DNA from: Paracyclopina nana | Lineage: Eukaryota; Arthropoda; Copepoda; Cyclopoida; Cyclopettidae | Reading direction: 5' to 3' | Assembly: GCA_019096065.1 (NCBI GenBank) | Contig: JAGUCH010000008.1 | Coordinates: 1,431,001 to 1,495,000 of the forward strand | DNA: 64,000 bases | Part shown: positions 52,235 through 64,000 of the stretch, one piece after another | Numbering within the stretch: position 1 is the stretch's first letter | Layout of the letters: each line of letters opens with the position of its first letter | Program-made: the position numbers and the translations under genes | The notes under the pieces: generated by a model | The model's database searches: none | What the model was told of the DNA's origin: nothing | Seen by the model: only the letters and a program-made list of their open reading frames with translations

Positions 52235-54309
52235 GTAGTCACCAATATCATGTGCTAATTTTGAATATACTTTATTACTGTTTGACTAATTTGCAAGCCT
52301 TGTATTTCCACATTTAACCTAAGTTTCATGAAACTATTTAGCCTGATCACTACTTTTGGGCTGGCTTTTTCCAACTTTTCTTAGCTTTTTCATGCCAGTA
52401 CAAAAACTACAGCATGGCAGACATCATTGCAAGAAAGTACTTTTTGCTATATTTTTCTCAAAGAATTGACTGTTTGGTCAAAATCTTGGCTGTTTTTATT
52501 TAATCCTCTCAAGTTGAACCTGCTAGTTTGGAACTGTAAGAGAATTGAGAAAGGTAATCTAAGGCATTTTTCTCATTTTCGATCCATCATGCTCAAGCCT
52601 GGATATGATATGTCTCTTGATCCAAAATTCCTTGACTTACATGAAAATTGCTCAAATCTGTACCATTCTGTTCCTTGTTTAATTCTAAGTGTTACAAGCA
52701 CCATCTGAGCACTTTCTTTGCCACTTGTTTAACTAAATTAGCAAAAACAGCTTTGTTTATGTTTTTGCAAATGCGCTATTTTTCCGGCAATTGCAACGCG
52801 TGAACGCATGCACGCCAGACAGCCAAAAATTCAGCACCATCTATTGCATTATACTTGTCTTTTGTTCCCTATAGCTCACACATAAATACAAAATTTGACA
52901 TACAAAAACTTATACTGCATTGCTTCCCTAAATTTTTCTCCATCTCATTCCCTTGTGTAGCTAAACTACAGAAAATACAAATTCCAGCGATCAAATACAA
53001 TTTCAGTTAAACAGAGCCAACAATTTTGAGGCATCATATTACATTTTATTGAGGCACTCGGTTCGACTTTGAGCTCAATCTTTTTGTTTGCAGACTGCAT
53101 GTGTGCTGTATTTACCAAATACATAAATACATTTTGGGTGATTAGTGTAATGAGAAGTGGCAACTTGTCAGAACAAATGTCCTACATTTTGTGCCCACTT
53201 TTGTTTCTGCGCCCTCAAATTGCATTGATCCTATCTCACAGCCCATTTAAAAGATACCGTCTATAAAATGTATCCAGCTGTATCTTACAGCTGTGTATTC
53301 CTGGCTTCTACTCTCATTGATGAGTACAAAGCAGCAGCCAGCTAGGAAATGTCCAATATTATTGATGAACTAGGCCAAATTGGAAGAGAGTGCAATTTTC
53401 AGTTTGTGCTGATCTTTTTTTAAAGAAAGATGAAACCTGCTAAGCAAGTTGTTATGGCAGAGAGTGCCAACAAAATTAAGGCAGAATAAACATATTTAAT
53501 TAGGAATATCAGATTGAGCTCTTGACAGCTTGTTTTTCTCAAGGTTCTCCGATTTAACTTTGAAAACAAATGGACAAAATGAATTTCTAATTAAAGTTTT
53601 TGCTACTTTTTTGTGAGACTGGTCTTTGAAGTCGGCCGATTCAGTTTTTAACTATGATTGAGGCATTTTTCAAATTTTTCAAAATTGCATAGCTGAAAAA
53701 GGCTTGAAGTTCTACTGCAAAATAATAAATGCTTACCATTTCTTCCAGATATATGGCTTACTAATATAATTGTACCTGACAGCAGCCATCGTGCATTAGA
53801 GAGAAGTGTATTCATTATCTTTGTTATCTATTTTAGTTAAAAGCCGGCATCCTGTCAAGCGTAAGGACAACATACCGTACGCGCGCTAAATCAAGCCGGG
53901 CATAAAAAACATTTTGGCTAAATTTTTTGGGTATCCTTAAATAATTACTTACTTAATTTCAAGCAGGTAAATTATGTTCTGTTTGGTCAAAGCAGAACAT
54001 GTAAAGGCAATTTAAGGCTTATTTAATTTTAATTTTTTGAAGATTATATTATATCATTAAAAATAGGCATTTTCGAGCTGCAAGTAATGTGACATCAAAA
54101 ATAATGAGTGTAAACAAATTGAATAACAGGATATCAAAAATGTGCACGATAATTGCTTGATTGTTATCTGGCTTAATCTAAAAAACCAAGAAATTAACAA
54201 ATTTCCTAAAATAGTGCGGGCTCAAATTAGAGCGCGCACGGTAAATCTACTTGGTACTTTGCTATTTGTTAGAAAATAGTGCTTTTTAGTTACTTGCTAA
54301 CCACTGAGA
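52235..54309. other. Interval between the retroelement and receptor gene
   Basis: This is AT-rich host sequence with TGTATT/AATACA words. Two short GC-richer patches contain CGCGC (near 53,880 and 54,230). No gene is supported. The receptor promoter should lie in the last few hundred bases, but I cannot place it. Confidence 0.4.
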
Positions 54310-56147
54310 ATGATGGAGCCTCTCATTTTGGAAGAATTCCAAGATGAGAGCATCCAAGGTATAAAATGGAATGCAGTCAAATCGCCAATTTTAATCACTT
54401 GTGTGGTCATCGTTGGTTGTCTTGGCTTTGCCAGCAAATTACTCATCATCAACTATGTCAAAAGGTTTGCACCCAAGCAAAGGCCAATCAACACTTTTAT
54501 CCTCTTTGATCAGGTAAAGATCATCCAAAATGTTGTGAAGATCCGGATTCGTGAAAAAGACATATACAAATTTTTCGAGCGGAGCGCGGCCTCCCGCCGA
54601 AGGGAGGCGAATTAAAAGAAGCGAATTGGCTTAATTTACACAATCGCGAAATTCCAAAAATCAAGCCATGCCTGCAAAAAGTCTGCGCAAAAAAATCCGG
54701 ATTTGACTCATTTTCAAGAACATGTTGAAAAAAATCACTATTTCCATGTAGTTTATTTTAAAATGGTCATTTATGATAATTTCCCGGCATTTGGGGTACT
54801 TTTGAATAAATAAAAGACAAGAAAAAAACCATAAAATATTGTAAGATTTACTTAACTTTAAAAAGTAAAATATTTTCTCTTTTAACGCCAAGAAATTACA
54901 TTTAAGAAAGTGACAGAAATACATTGCTCAAATCATCCGCACCGGCAAAGCACCGCTTCCCGCCTTGGACGCCTAATTAGTATGCAAATGAGTTATTTTT
55001 GTTTATAGTTTGTGATGGTTTTGAGCAGTGGAGTGTTTGTTCCTATGGTGATAGTGTCACTAATCATGGATGAAAGCCTGGAGAGCCTCTTCGGGTTCAA
55101 TGGCTGCCATGTGTTTTGGTTTTCCTTGTCCTTGCACAACAGCTGCTACATAAGTGGAGGATTTGTCATGGCTTTGCTCAGAGTGGTTATCATCAAGTAC
55201 CAAGTTGAGGCCAAGCAAGCCAAATGGATCATCAAGGTGAGTTTTTCCTAATTTTTGGAAACCCTCAAAATTCATGGGAAAATGCTAGGAAAAAAATTTG
55301 AGAAAAAGTGTCAGCTGTTGTCAGCTGATGCAAAGAAAACAGATCGACATCAAGTCAATTTGAGCTGTAAACAATCGCTATTTTCATATATTATGTAATT
55401 TATATGAGTCAATATGTTCAGCTTAACATAATACAAGAAATTTTCTATCTAACTTTGAAATGTAAAGAAAAAAGGTCGAATATGCATGCCAAAATAAAGG
55501 CCAGTGTGCCCAAGAAAACGCTGCTCGGTCCACAGCTGAACTAGTCAAGAACCTTAAGTGCTGATTCACTTTGCTTGACATTTTTTAACCATACATCAAT
55601 GAATTTTTCAGGTAATGTATTGGTTTCATTGCAGAAATTCTTTGCTCTACACTTTTGCATAATTGGAAGTTTGCTGGTTGTCCTTGGTGGAGGATTCTAC
55701 ATCACTGGAACAGGATTGGCCTACCAGTTTTGCAGTGGTCATGCATTGCTGACCGAGCTCTCAGCTGAGCAATTAGGAATGCGAAGGTGGATCTCAGTCC
55801 TGTTCATTTTTGCTCAGCAAGTGCTGATTCTGGCTGAGCTCTTGCTCTACTTGTACTTATACCAAGTACTGAGAGACCAGAATGAGTTCATGGTCTCCAG
55901 TGGAACCTTGCCAAACAATGTGATCAGTGAAAGACACAGGAAAAATGTCATCTCAATGTCTGGTCAAGCCATGAGCTTCTTCTTTGAGCTTTTCCTCAGC
56001 ATTTTCCTCATGGTTCTCATCCAACTGAGAGACACCATTGGCATTGAACCAGCTTTGTACCCAATTGGCATTCTGATCACTGGCAGCCTGGTATCAATGT
56101 GCCACTTATGGACATCTCCAGAACTGAGAAGATTTTATTTCTCATAA
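54310..56147 (+). CDS. Seven-transmembrane receptor-like protein, unassigned family
   Basis: Exons 54,310-54,513, 55,009-55,236 and 55,635-56,147 join in phase 0 and give 314 residues. Hydropathy suggests seven helices: ILITCVVIVGCLGFASKLLI, VMVLSSGVFVPMVIVSLI, VFWFSLSLHNSCYISGGFV, HFCIIGSLLVVLGGGF, ISVLFIFAQQVLILAELLLY, SFFFELFLSIFLMVLIQL and a last one around PIGILITGSLVSMCHLW. Helix 3 is followed by ALLRVVIIKY, in place of a DRY motif; helix 7 lacks NPxxY but continues into SPELRRFYF, like helix 8. KQRPINTFILFDQ links helices 1 and 2. It is plausibly a divergent rhodopsin-like GPCR; no ligand can be named. There is no signal peptide. The second ATG (one codon in) is an equal start candidate. 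Confidence 0.75.
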
Positions 56148-56827
56148 CAGAAAAATAATAAGAAAAAGGTTTAGTGAGTTATACAATTTTATTTGCGAAG
56201 TTGCATGAATCAAGAAAAAATCAGGAAATCAGTTGAAATCTAGAGGATATTATAATTGAAGCTCTTCAGCATTGCACTCAGCTATCATTGCTTATAGGTG
56301 CGCATTACGATGTTTGGTTTCATTTTTAACTGATTTATTTCATATGTAGACAACTTTGGATGTATGCATGAAGTAACAAATGCTAATACATTTATACTAG
56401 TCATCTTCTCCGAAGGGCAAAACTAGCTCATGACAAAATTAGAAAGCACGCATCTCCAGTTTCAATTCCCGTTACTCATCGTGTTTTTTGGAGTTGCCTC
56501 AACTTTTTCGTCATCAACTTCAATTGAGTAATTGTTTACTTAACTGCAGTTTATCACCCACAAGCTAGGTCACACAGTTGCCATTTTACTGCCCAGATAA
56601 GAGCGCACTTGGCAGTTGAGTTTGCATCCCCTTTTGCTCTACTGTGCAGTGGAAAAGCCGGCCCAGTGTATATTCTGTACTATACAGAGAGCTCGAAAAC
56701 TGCCTAGGAAAGCAAATAGCATCTGTTTTTCAAAGTTCAGCTTATTCTGACACGTGCAGCAGTGGCCATCTTTGCTCTCTCTGCTCTGCAAGCCAAACAC
56801 ACCCAAAAGTTGCGGCAGTGACCCAAA
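56148..56827. other. Receptor 3' flank and tubulin promoter region
   Basis: It holds the receptor 3'UTR (GAAAAATAATAAG directly after the stop) and, toward 56,600-56,827, the tubulin upstream region and leader. No clear TATA box is visible near the tubulin start. The leader is short on upstream ATGs. Confidence 0.45.
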
Positions 56828-59140
<2,313 letters not shown>

Positions 59141-59145
59141 TTTGC

Positions 59146-59151
59146 AATAAA
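59146..59151 (+). terminator. Poly(A) signal of beta-tubulin
   Basis: AATAAA lies 5 nt after the stop codon, giving a very short 3'UTR. Confidence 0.8.
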
Positions 59152-59155
59152 TGAG

Positions 59156-59712
59156 CTATGTACAGACTGTCGCACAATTTTTCAGAGTGAATAAGATTCC
59201 ACATAAACTGAGCGTACAATTTTTAGGCTAACAATTTGGTAAAGTGTGTGGTTGCCATGTGCCCAATTTACATTGCTGACACACTCTGCTCAACTTTGAG
59301 CGCAAACTACTATTTTCGATAGTCATGCAATTTAAATTCTAAAATAGTTCATAACATAATACGTACCAATTTAATTAGATAGATGTTACTTAAATACTTT
59401 TATCTTTTTATCTAATAAGCTATTCGAATAAAAGCAGGTTCAATATCCCAACAATTTACTTGACAATGGCTGCCACGTACCTTCATTGGGAACACGAAGG
59501 CTATCCAGGAGATTTTCAAGCCCAATGCTGAACAATTCACAGCCATGTTCAGACGCAATTGATAGAGCTCAAAGTCGAGCAGAGTGTGTCAAAAATTTAA
59601 ATTAGGCTCATGGCGAGTACACACTTAACTAAATCTCAAGCCTAAAAATTGCATGCTCTCTTTATGTGGAACCTCATTCGCTCTGAAAAGTTGTGGGACA
59701 GTCTGTACATAG
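59156..59712. repeat. Inverted duplication of the tubulin 3' flank
   Basis: The left arm 59,156-59,303 and right arm 59,565-59,712 are about 148 bp each and clearly similar as reverse complements (outer ends CTATGTACAGACTGTC and its complement; inner ends around CTGCTC(A/G)ACTTTGAGC). The about 260-bp spacer contains, in direct orientation, a fragment of tubulin exon 5. Divergence between the arms shows it is not recent. Confidence 0.88.
59460..59558 (+). pseudogene. Fragment of beta-tubulin exon 5
   Basis: This is a diverged direct copy of 58,859-58,953 (landmarks TTGACAATGGCTGCCAC, ATCCAGGAGATTTTCAAG and TTCACAGCCATGTTCAG). A 3-bp insertion (GTA) and several substitutions are present, and a TGA follows shortly after. 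It has no start or splice site. It sits beside the inverted 3' flank, so both were likely made in one rearrangement. Confidence 0.88.
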
Positions 59713-59883
59713 AAAATTGATTTTAAGTCCTGTTAGCTTTATTTGGCAAAACGATTCGTGGCCTCCTCTTCCAGGAATCATTTAAACATTGAAAATATCA
59801 TAAGAAAGAAGTCGCATTATTGATCTCTTGCAAGCAAATGCTAACCAAAGAAATATAAATAAAAAATAAATAATATTGATTTT

Positions 59884-61709
59884 TTAGCCCATGATTTTCC
59901 TCCACATGAGGTAACGTCGACCATCGTCGCGAGTTTCCCTGTCTAATAAGCGAGGCTGGTTCATGATATCATCGTAGCCGAGGCCACCGAGGCCGCTTAG
60001 GCCGTTTTGCAAATAGGCGTCCCAAGGCATGTCGTCTCTCAAGGCCTTTTCAATCAGAGCCAGGATTTGCAGCTTTTGCAGCGCTTCTTCCTTCTCCTTT
60101 TCCGTTTTCCCGTCCATCACAAGGTTATCAAGGCTGAGAAAGAGAAAACAAACATCAGCTGCTGTGCTCTGAGTGAAGCAAAAAGGAGCGAAAAGGAGCG
60201 AAGAAGTGCGAAGAGGAGCGAAGAGGATTAAAGAGGAGCGAAGAGGATTAAAGAGGAGCGAAGAGGATTAAAGAGGAGCGAAGAGGATTAAAGAGGAGCG
60301 AAGAGGATTAAAGAGGAGCGAAGAAGATTGAAGAGGATTAAAGAGGAGCGAAGAGGATTGAAGAGGAGCGAAGAGGATTAAAGAGGAGCGAAGAGGATTA
60401 AAGAGGAGAATAGAGGAGCGAAGAGGATTAAAGAGGAGCGAAGAGGACTGAAAAGGAGAATAGAGGAGCGAAGAGGAGCGAAGAGGAGCGAAGAGGAGCG
60501 AAGAGGAATGAAGCAGAGTGGGTTAGGAAAAGAGCTTAGTTTCAAAATACGTAGCATGAAGCGAATCTCTTAGACTGAAACATGATTTAGTTTTTAGATC
60601 AAGCTTCTTAATTTCTTGCCTAAAAGTGGGATAAGATTGGAGCGGAGCGACGCCCGCAATTAAGCAGAATGTATGGCTCTTAAAATGGTGGGAAACCAAG
60701 TACACTTAGTTAAATGACTGAAATTGCTTAATTTGTATCTTTTTCAATTTTTCTTTAGCTTTTTCTCCCCTTGAAAAAAAAGCGAAAGTCTGCTCTGAGT
60801 GAAGTGGATTTCTTTATCGTGAAATGGTTGCCAGAAAATGATATTCAGTGATTTTTAAAATATGGCAAGAATAATCCAAGGCAACATGCCTTGGACTCCC
60901 AACTGGATTTTTTAACTTACATCGGAGTCCTCTTGGTGGTGAATCTGAAGCTGCTTCCATCGTCATGACTGCCAATTCTGAAGGCGGATTCCCCATCGTT
61001 TCCCCAGCTCCCAGGTAAGCTGATGTCACTCATCCAATTTTGGCCACCCAAGGGGTTCGAACCAGGATCTGGACGTTTGTGTACCAGCTGATTCAGCACT
61101 TGACGGTATTGTGTTACTGAGCAATAAATAAATGGTTTGATTTATTTTTCAAAAGAAGGATATGTTAGAAAACTTACAAAAATTGTCATTGTTTGAGGGC
61201 TCAGAGGACTTCTTAGATTTGACATTTGTACTACTGCTACTGCCATGAATGTCTCCTATTGATTTGGCTTCCTAAAAATGAAAAATTAGGTGAATTTAGT
61301 TAGCAAAACTGGGATAAGGCACTTATGTTAAAAGGCCACATGTAAATTGGCACCAACAGCAAAAAGGCACCACTGTTGAATATTTCAGCATGAACTTCTC
61401 CAAAATAGTTCACGTTTCATTTACTTTAGATTTTGCAAGAAACAGTTAATTTGACGATATTTTTTGCTTTTTCGCATGAACAATATGTTTGCCAATAAAA
61501 CAGATTTCAAATCAAATGTCTCACTAATGAGACTCAGCATAAAAAACCTTTCAGTTTTTCTTTCAGTCTCCAAGACTGAAGTTGAGTTGTTAGGAGATAA
61601 GCTTTATAAGACAAAAAATATTGTAAAGAGAAATTACTGAGAATGAGGACACGATGAGGGAGAAAGACACCAACAGCAGAAAAGTGGTGGTGTTTCTCCT
61701 CTGGCTCAT
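59884..61709 (-). CDS. Candidate secreted prohormone (neuropeptide-like precursor)
   Basis: Four exons on the minus strand: 61,709-61,638, 61,271-61,178, 61,116-60,921 and 60,133-59,884. Phases 0, 1 and 2 match and yield 203 residues. Exon 1 is almost exactly a signal peptide (MSQRRN then TTTFLLLVSFSLIVSSFS). The rest is hydrophilic, Ser/Gly-rich and Cys-free, with dibasic sites HKR-P, TKR-T and GRR-Y, an amphipathic segment (EEALQKLQILALIEKALRDD), and a C-terminus YLMWRKIMG. Cleavage after GRR and amidation via the final Gly would release an eight-residue amide, YLMWRKIM-NH2 (inference). I do not recognise the family. The arrangement (signal peptide, no cysteines, dibasic sites, terminal Gly) is that of a neuropeptide precursor, but an unrelated secreted protein is possible. 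Intron 3 holds a minisatellite. Confidence 0.65.
60177..60518. repeat. Purine-only minisatellite (GAAGAGGATTAAAGAGGAGC)n
   Basis: Units of 20 bp built from GAAGAGGAGC and GAAGAGGATTAAAGAGGAGC repeat for about 340 bp, with 10-bp half-units (GAGGAGCGAA) at both ends. It is strongly purine-biased on the plus strand. It lies wholly within intron 3 of the prohormone-like gene, close to the last exon, and so is a pyrimidine tract in that transcript. Confidence 0.92.
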
Positions 61710-62902
61710 GGTGACAAAATGTGCCTGAAAAGTGCTTTTGCAGACAATTTATATACACTCACTCCTTCTACTTCAGGTTCAATACAACTGAAATTATGCC
61801 CAAGAGAATTGTTGATGGACTGATGATTGTTTTTCTTTCCACTTAAGCTTCAAAGCCAAGTTTTTTCGACTTTTTTCCACATCCAAAAATTCCTTCATTC
61901 AACTACTGTTTTGGGTCATATTTTTTAAAAATATTTTTTGACACATCTCTAGTGCATAATTGCAAAGACAATTTGGGTTTTCTGCTGCTGAGGATGACAC
62001 AAAAACCACACACTTTCGTCATTCTTTTGCTTTTGCTATAACAATGTTCAACCAAAAATCTATATATCAACATGATTCATACCCACATTACGTACTACTA
62101 TAATTGCCCCTTAATGGCTGCATTTAGATGCATTCAACGTACTATTTTAAAGCAAATTTGCCTCACTGTGCAGTAAAAAAGTGATTTGAGATTTTTTTGC
62201 AGACTCACAGGGCTGCAAAATTGAATTAAGAACATGATTTATGGAGGGTTTGTAAAAACACTTGAAGCTCACCTTTTTTATTGGGAAAAAATCAAATCAA
62301 TAAAGGAAAAATAGTGAAACATAATTAGGATGAGTTGTAGCATTAAATAAAAAGCAGTCTTGAATATTTTGCCATATCTTTGCTTAAACTTAAACATTCA
62401 TTCAGTAGCATTACCACAGAGTTGCACTCAGCTCAATTAATCTGAGGCGCCGCCTCCTGCCTTGGACATCTAAAAAAATTCACAAGCATCTGTGGTTTTT
62501 TGCTCGGATAAATCTCTTTTAAGATATTTTCATCTAAATACATCTTAAAAAATGGCTGCTAACGGAACAAATTCCCTTTTGAGTCACTGAACTTATGCAC
62601 TTTTTCGAAATACGCAAGGTGGCGCTAGTACATAAAAAGAGCGCGAAATTTGAATGCTGAAAACTTTTTAGAAGGTAGAGGGCGCTCACATCTTACCTAG
62701 AAAAGTTTCATGCTTTTTCTTTGAGACTTTGGAAGCATACTTTTATGGTAATAACAATATTTTTTAGTTTTTTTCAATGAAAATCAAAGCTATTTAATCT
62801 TAAAAGCTTCATTAAGGAGTCTATAGAAAAATAGCACAAAAGAGAATTGGTTCATTTAACAATAAAGGGAATTTTTCACACCTGTTGGCAAAATGAGAGA
62901 AA
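61710..62902. other. Divergent intergenic region
   Basis: It separates the minus-strand prohormone-like gene and the plus-strand Cys-rich gene, and so holds both promoters. Minus-strand sequence near 61,748-61,758 (TATATAAATT) is about 40-50 bp upstream of that ATG and could be its TATA box. Two CTCF-like words are at 62,616-62,629 and 62,675-62,687. GCCGCCTCCTGCCTTGGAC (62,451) resembles CCGCTTCCCGCCTTGGAC at about 54,952, a dispersed fragment. Confidence 0.5.
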
Positions 62903-62941
62903 TATATAAAAGAAAGCAGTGAAGGAGCATTTTGCATCAGT
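62903..62941 (+). promoter_or_regulatory. TATA box and initiator of the Cys-rich gene
   Basis: TATATAAAA (62,903-62,911) is followed about 30 bp later by TCAGT (62,937-62,941), the arthropod initiator consensus. The predicted start (A at 62,939) lies only 4 nt before the ATG. Confidence 0.6.
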
Positions 62942-62942
62942 C

Positions 62943-63573
62943 ATGAATCAGGCAACACTTTTGGTCTTCCTTTTGGCCTTGATTGGCATTCAAGCCAACT
63001 ATGATGAGAATAGGAGTTACAAAGTTCCATACCCAATGAAAATGGTCAAAATTTGCCCTGAAGTTTGCCCTCCAAGGCAAGAATTTGTTCCAATTGAAGT
63101 GAATCCAGATGGAAGTTGTCCTGAAGTCACCAGCCCTCTTCCTTGGTACATTTGCAGCTACCAAAACATGCAATATAAATGTGTGAGAAATGACAAAATC
63201 TGCAAGACAACTTTTAACCCTTTAAAGGTAACATTCACAGCTCAAATCTGGTAGCACTTTTTTCCCGTACGCGTAGTCCCAAAAAGGAACAGGCTGTAGA
63301 CTGCAGTCTTTTTTGAGGTACGGCTCTTTTTTGCAGAGATGCGTTGTTAACCAGGAAAACACTGACATGATGATTTGTGGCATTTGTAGGCCACCTTTTG
63401 ACAGGCAAAATTTCACAATTGAAGGGCCTTTTACTGTGGATTGTGAGCAACAAGCAAACCGAACTTCTTCTTCTGAAGAAGAAGATAACCAAGCAGATTC
63501 CAGTGATGAAATGTGCAAAAGATATTTGCCACCAATGTGCATGGAGCCAACTATGACTACAATGATGCCTTAA
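62943..63573 (+). CDS. Small secreted Cys-rich protein, unknown
   Basis: Two exons, 62,943-63,227 and 63,337-63,573 (phase 0), give 173 residues. The signal peptide is MNQATLLVFLLALIGIQA. The mature part has about a dozen cysteines: CPEVCPP, a CP and CSY pair, CVRNDKIC, then RCVV, CGIC, a single C before QQANRTSSS, and closing MCKRYLPPMC. A Ser/Glu/Asp block (SSSEEEDNQADSSDE) separates the last two cysteine groups and may be a phosphorylation or calcium-binding stretch (inference). It is not clearly any named family; a Kazal- or chitin-binding-like fold is possible, but spacing does not fit well. AATAAA at 63,588-63,593 ends it. It is convergent with the Ly6-like gene. Confidence 0.8.
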
Positions 63574-63587
63574 AAAAGTTGGAAATG

Positions 63588-63593
63588 AATAAA
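63588..63593 (+). terminator. Poly(A) signal of the Cys-rich gene
   Basis: AATAAA begins 15 nt after the stop codon, so cleavage would fall around 63,605-63,620, over the end of the oppositely oriented Ly6-like gene. Confidence 0.75.
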
Positions 63594-63616
63594 TGTAAAA
63601 GTGTGTAGCAAGAAGT

Positions 63617-63848
63617 TTATTGCTCTCTCCACTTGGCAGTGAAATATTCAGAGTTGTTACAATCATCTGATTTGCAAATACACACCTCACTAATAACCTA
63701 GAAGCGAAAAGAAGCTGTTAACTTTGGAGCAAATATGCTAAATATTTTTTAGTTACTCCAGCTGCAGGCAAAGATTGGTCAAAGCATCCTTCTGGAAATG
63801 TTGTATAGCTTTCAGTGCCACAAAGGCGAGCAGTCACATTTTGCCCAG
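63617..63848 (-). CDS. Ly6/three-finger protein, last two exons (partial)
   Basis: Minus-strand exons 63,848-63,757 (enters in phase 1) and 63,697-63,617 are joined by a 59-bp intron (GTAACT to TTCTAG). The encoded 57-residue C-terminus carries LCGTESYTTFPEGCFDQ followed by VCICKSDDCNNS. The CxC-x4-CN ending is the hallmark of Ly6/uPAR three-finger domains, as in arthropod quiver/crooked-type GPI-anchored or secreted proteins. The upstream exons with the signal peptide and first cysteines lie beyond the window. There is no hydrophobic GPI signal after the domain (EYFTAKWREQ), so this form would be secreted. AATAAA overlaps the stop codon (CAATAAA). Confidence 0.7.
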
Positions 63849-63998
63849 CTAAAAAACAAGAAATAATCGAATTACATTTACAAATGTAATAAAATGAATT
63901 ACATATATTATGATAAATCTGCTCTACATCTAAAAGAAAAATATTTTTTTGGCCAGCTAAAAAACAAGCAATAATCGAATTACATTTACAAATGTATT
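63845..63998. repeat. 108-bp offset direct repeat covering a splice acceptor
   Basis: CCAGCTAAAAAACAAG plus ATAATCGAATTACATTTACA occurs at 63,845 and again at 63,953. On the minus strand each copy contains the acceptor TGTTTTTTAG, so the Ly6-like gene has a real and a duplicated acceptor in a row. Confidence 0.85.
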
Positions 63999-64000
63999 AA

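Noticed and set aside
59460-59558. A second beta-tubulin gene
   Set aside because: Only about 95 bp of exon 5 is present, with an insertion and no flanking exons.
60177-60518. Possible coding repeat (Lys/Arg/Glu-rich)
   Set aside because: It is a purine minisatellite lying between two phased exons of the minus-strand gene, and so intronic.

Overview
The window looks like nuclear DNA from an arthropod. It is AT-rich and intron-containing, with GT-AG introns of about 55 bp to 12 kb, animal-type tRNA genes and proteins of arthropod families (hodor/pHCl-type Cys-loop channels, a Ly6 three-finger protein, a beta-tubulin). A crustacean or another non-model pancrustacean fits best, but I cannot name the species.

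Layout. 1-13.7 kb is gene-poor: an 11-bp minisatellite, about 3.4 copies of a 172-bp satellite, and three identical tRNA-Asp genes (8.7, 10.1 and 13.4 kb). 13.7-17.0 kb holds a complete four-exon hodor-like channel gene. 21.3-36.2 kb holds a second, paralogous channel gene in the same orientation. Its 12.1-kb first intron is crowded with repeats: foldback elements, a degenerate tRNA-like sequence, and a 19-bp TGACTCA-bearing minisatellite split by one transposon that is itself split by another. A tRNA-Gly gene lies at 37.0 kb and a 43-nt copy of its 3' half at 39.5 kb. 42,987-52,234 is a full-length minus-strand Ty3/Gypsy-type endogenous retrovirus with two identical 245-bp LTRs, a 4-bp target duplication, gag, pol, a large envelope gene, and a textbook -1 frameshift signal at the gag-pol junction. 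Two reading-frame breaks affect the pol C-terminus and env.

54.3-56.1 kb encodes a 314-residue seven-helix receptor-like protein. 56.8-59.1 kb is a five-exon beta-tubulin gene with a 54-bp GC-AG intron, followed by an inverted duplication of its 3' flank and a stray exon-5 fragment. On the minus strand at 59.9-61.7 kb, four exons assemble into a 203-residue secreted precursor with dibasic sites and a C-terminal Gly, which resembles an undescribed neuropeptide prohormone. 62.9-63.6 kb is a small secreted Cys-rich gene with a TATA box and a very short predicted leader. It is tail-to-tail with the last two exons of a Ly6-type gene that runs off the right edge.

The genes do not form one pathway. 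The two channels are a tandem paralogue pair and probably subunits of related acid/metal-gated anion channels. The rest is a mixed neighbourhood of signalling and secreted proteins plus one housekeeping gene. The most notable points are the retroelement's frameshift signal and non-gypsy-like envelope, the candidate prohormone, the nested transposons in the TGACTCA array, and the inverted duplication behind tubulin. All exon models come from splice-site phase and protein continuity read by eye; no database or transcript was consulted.
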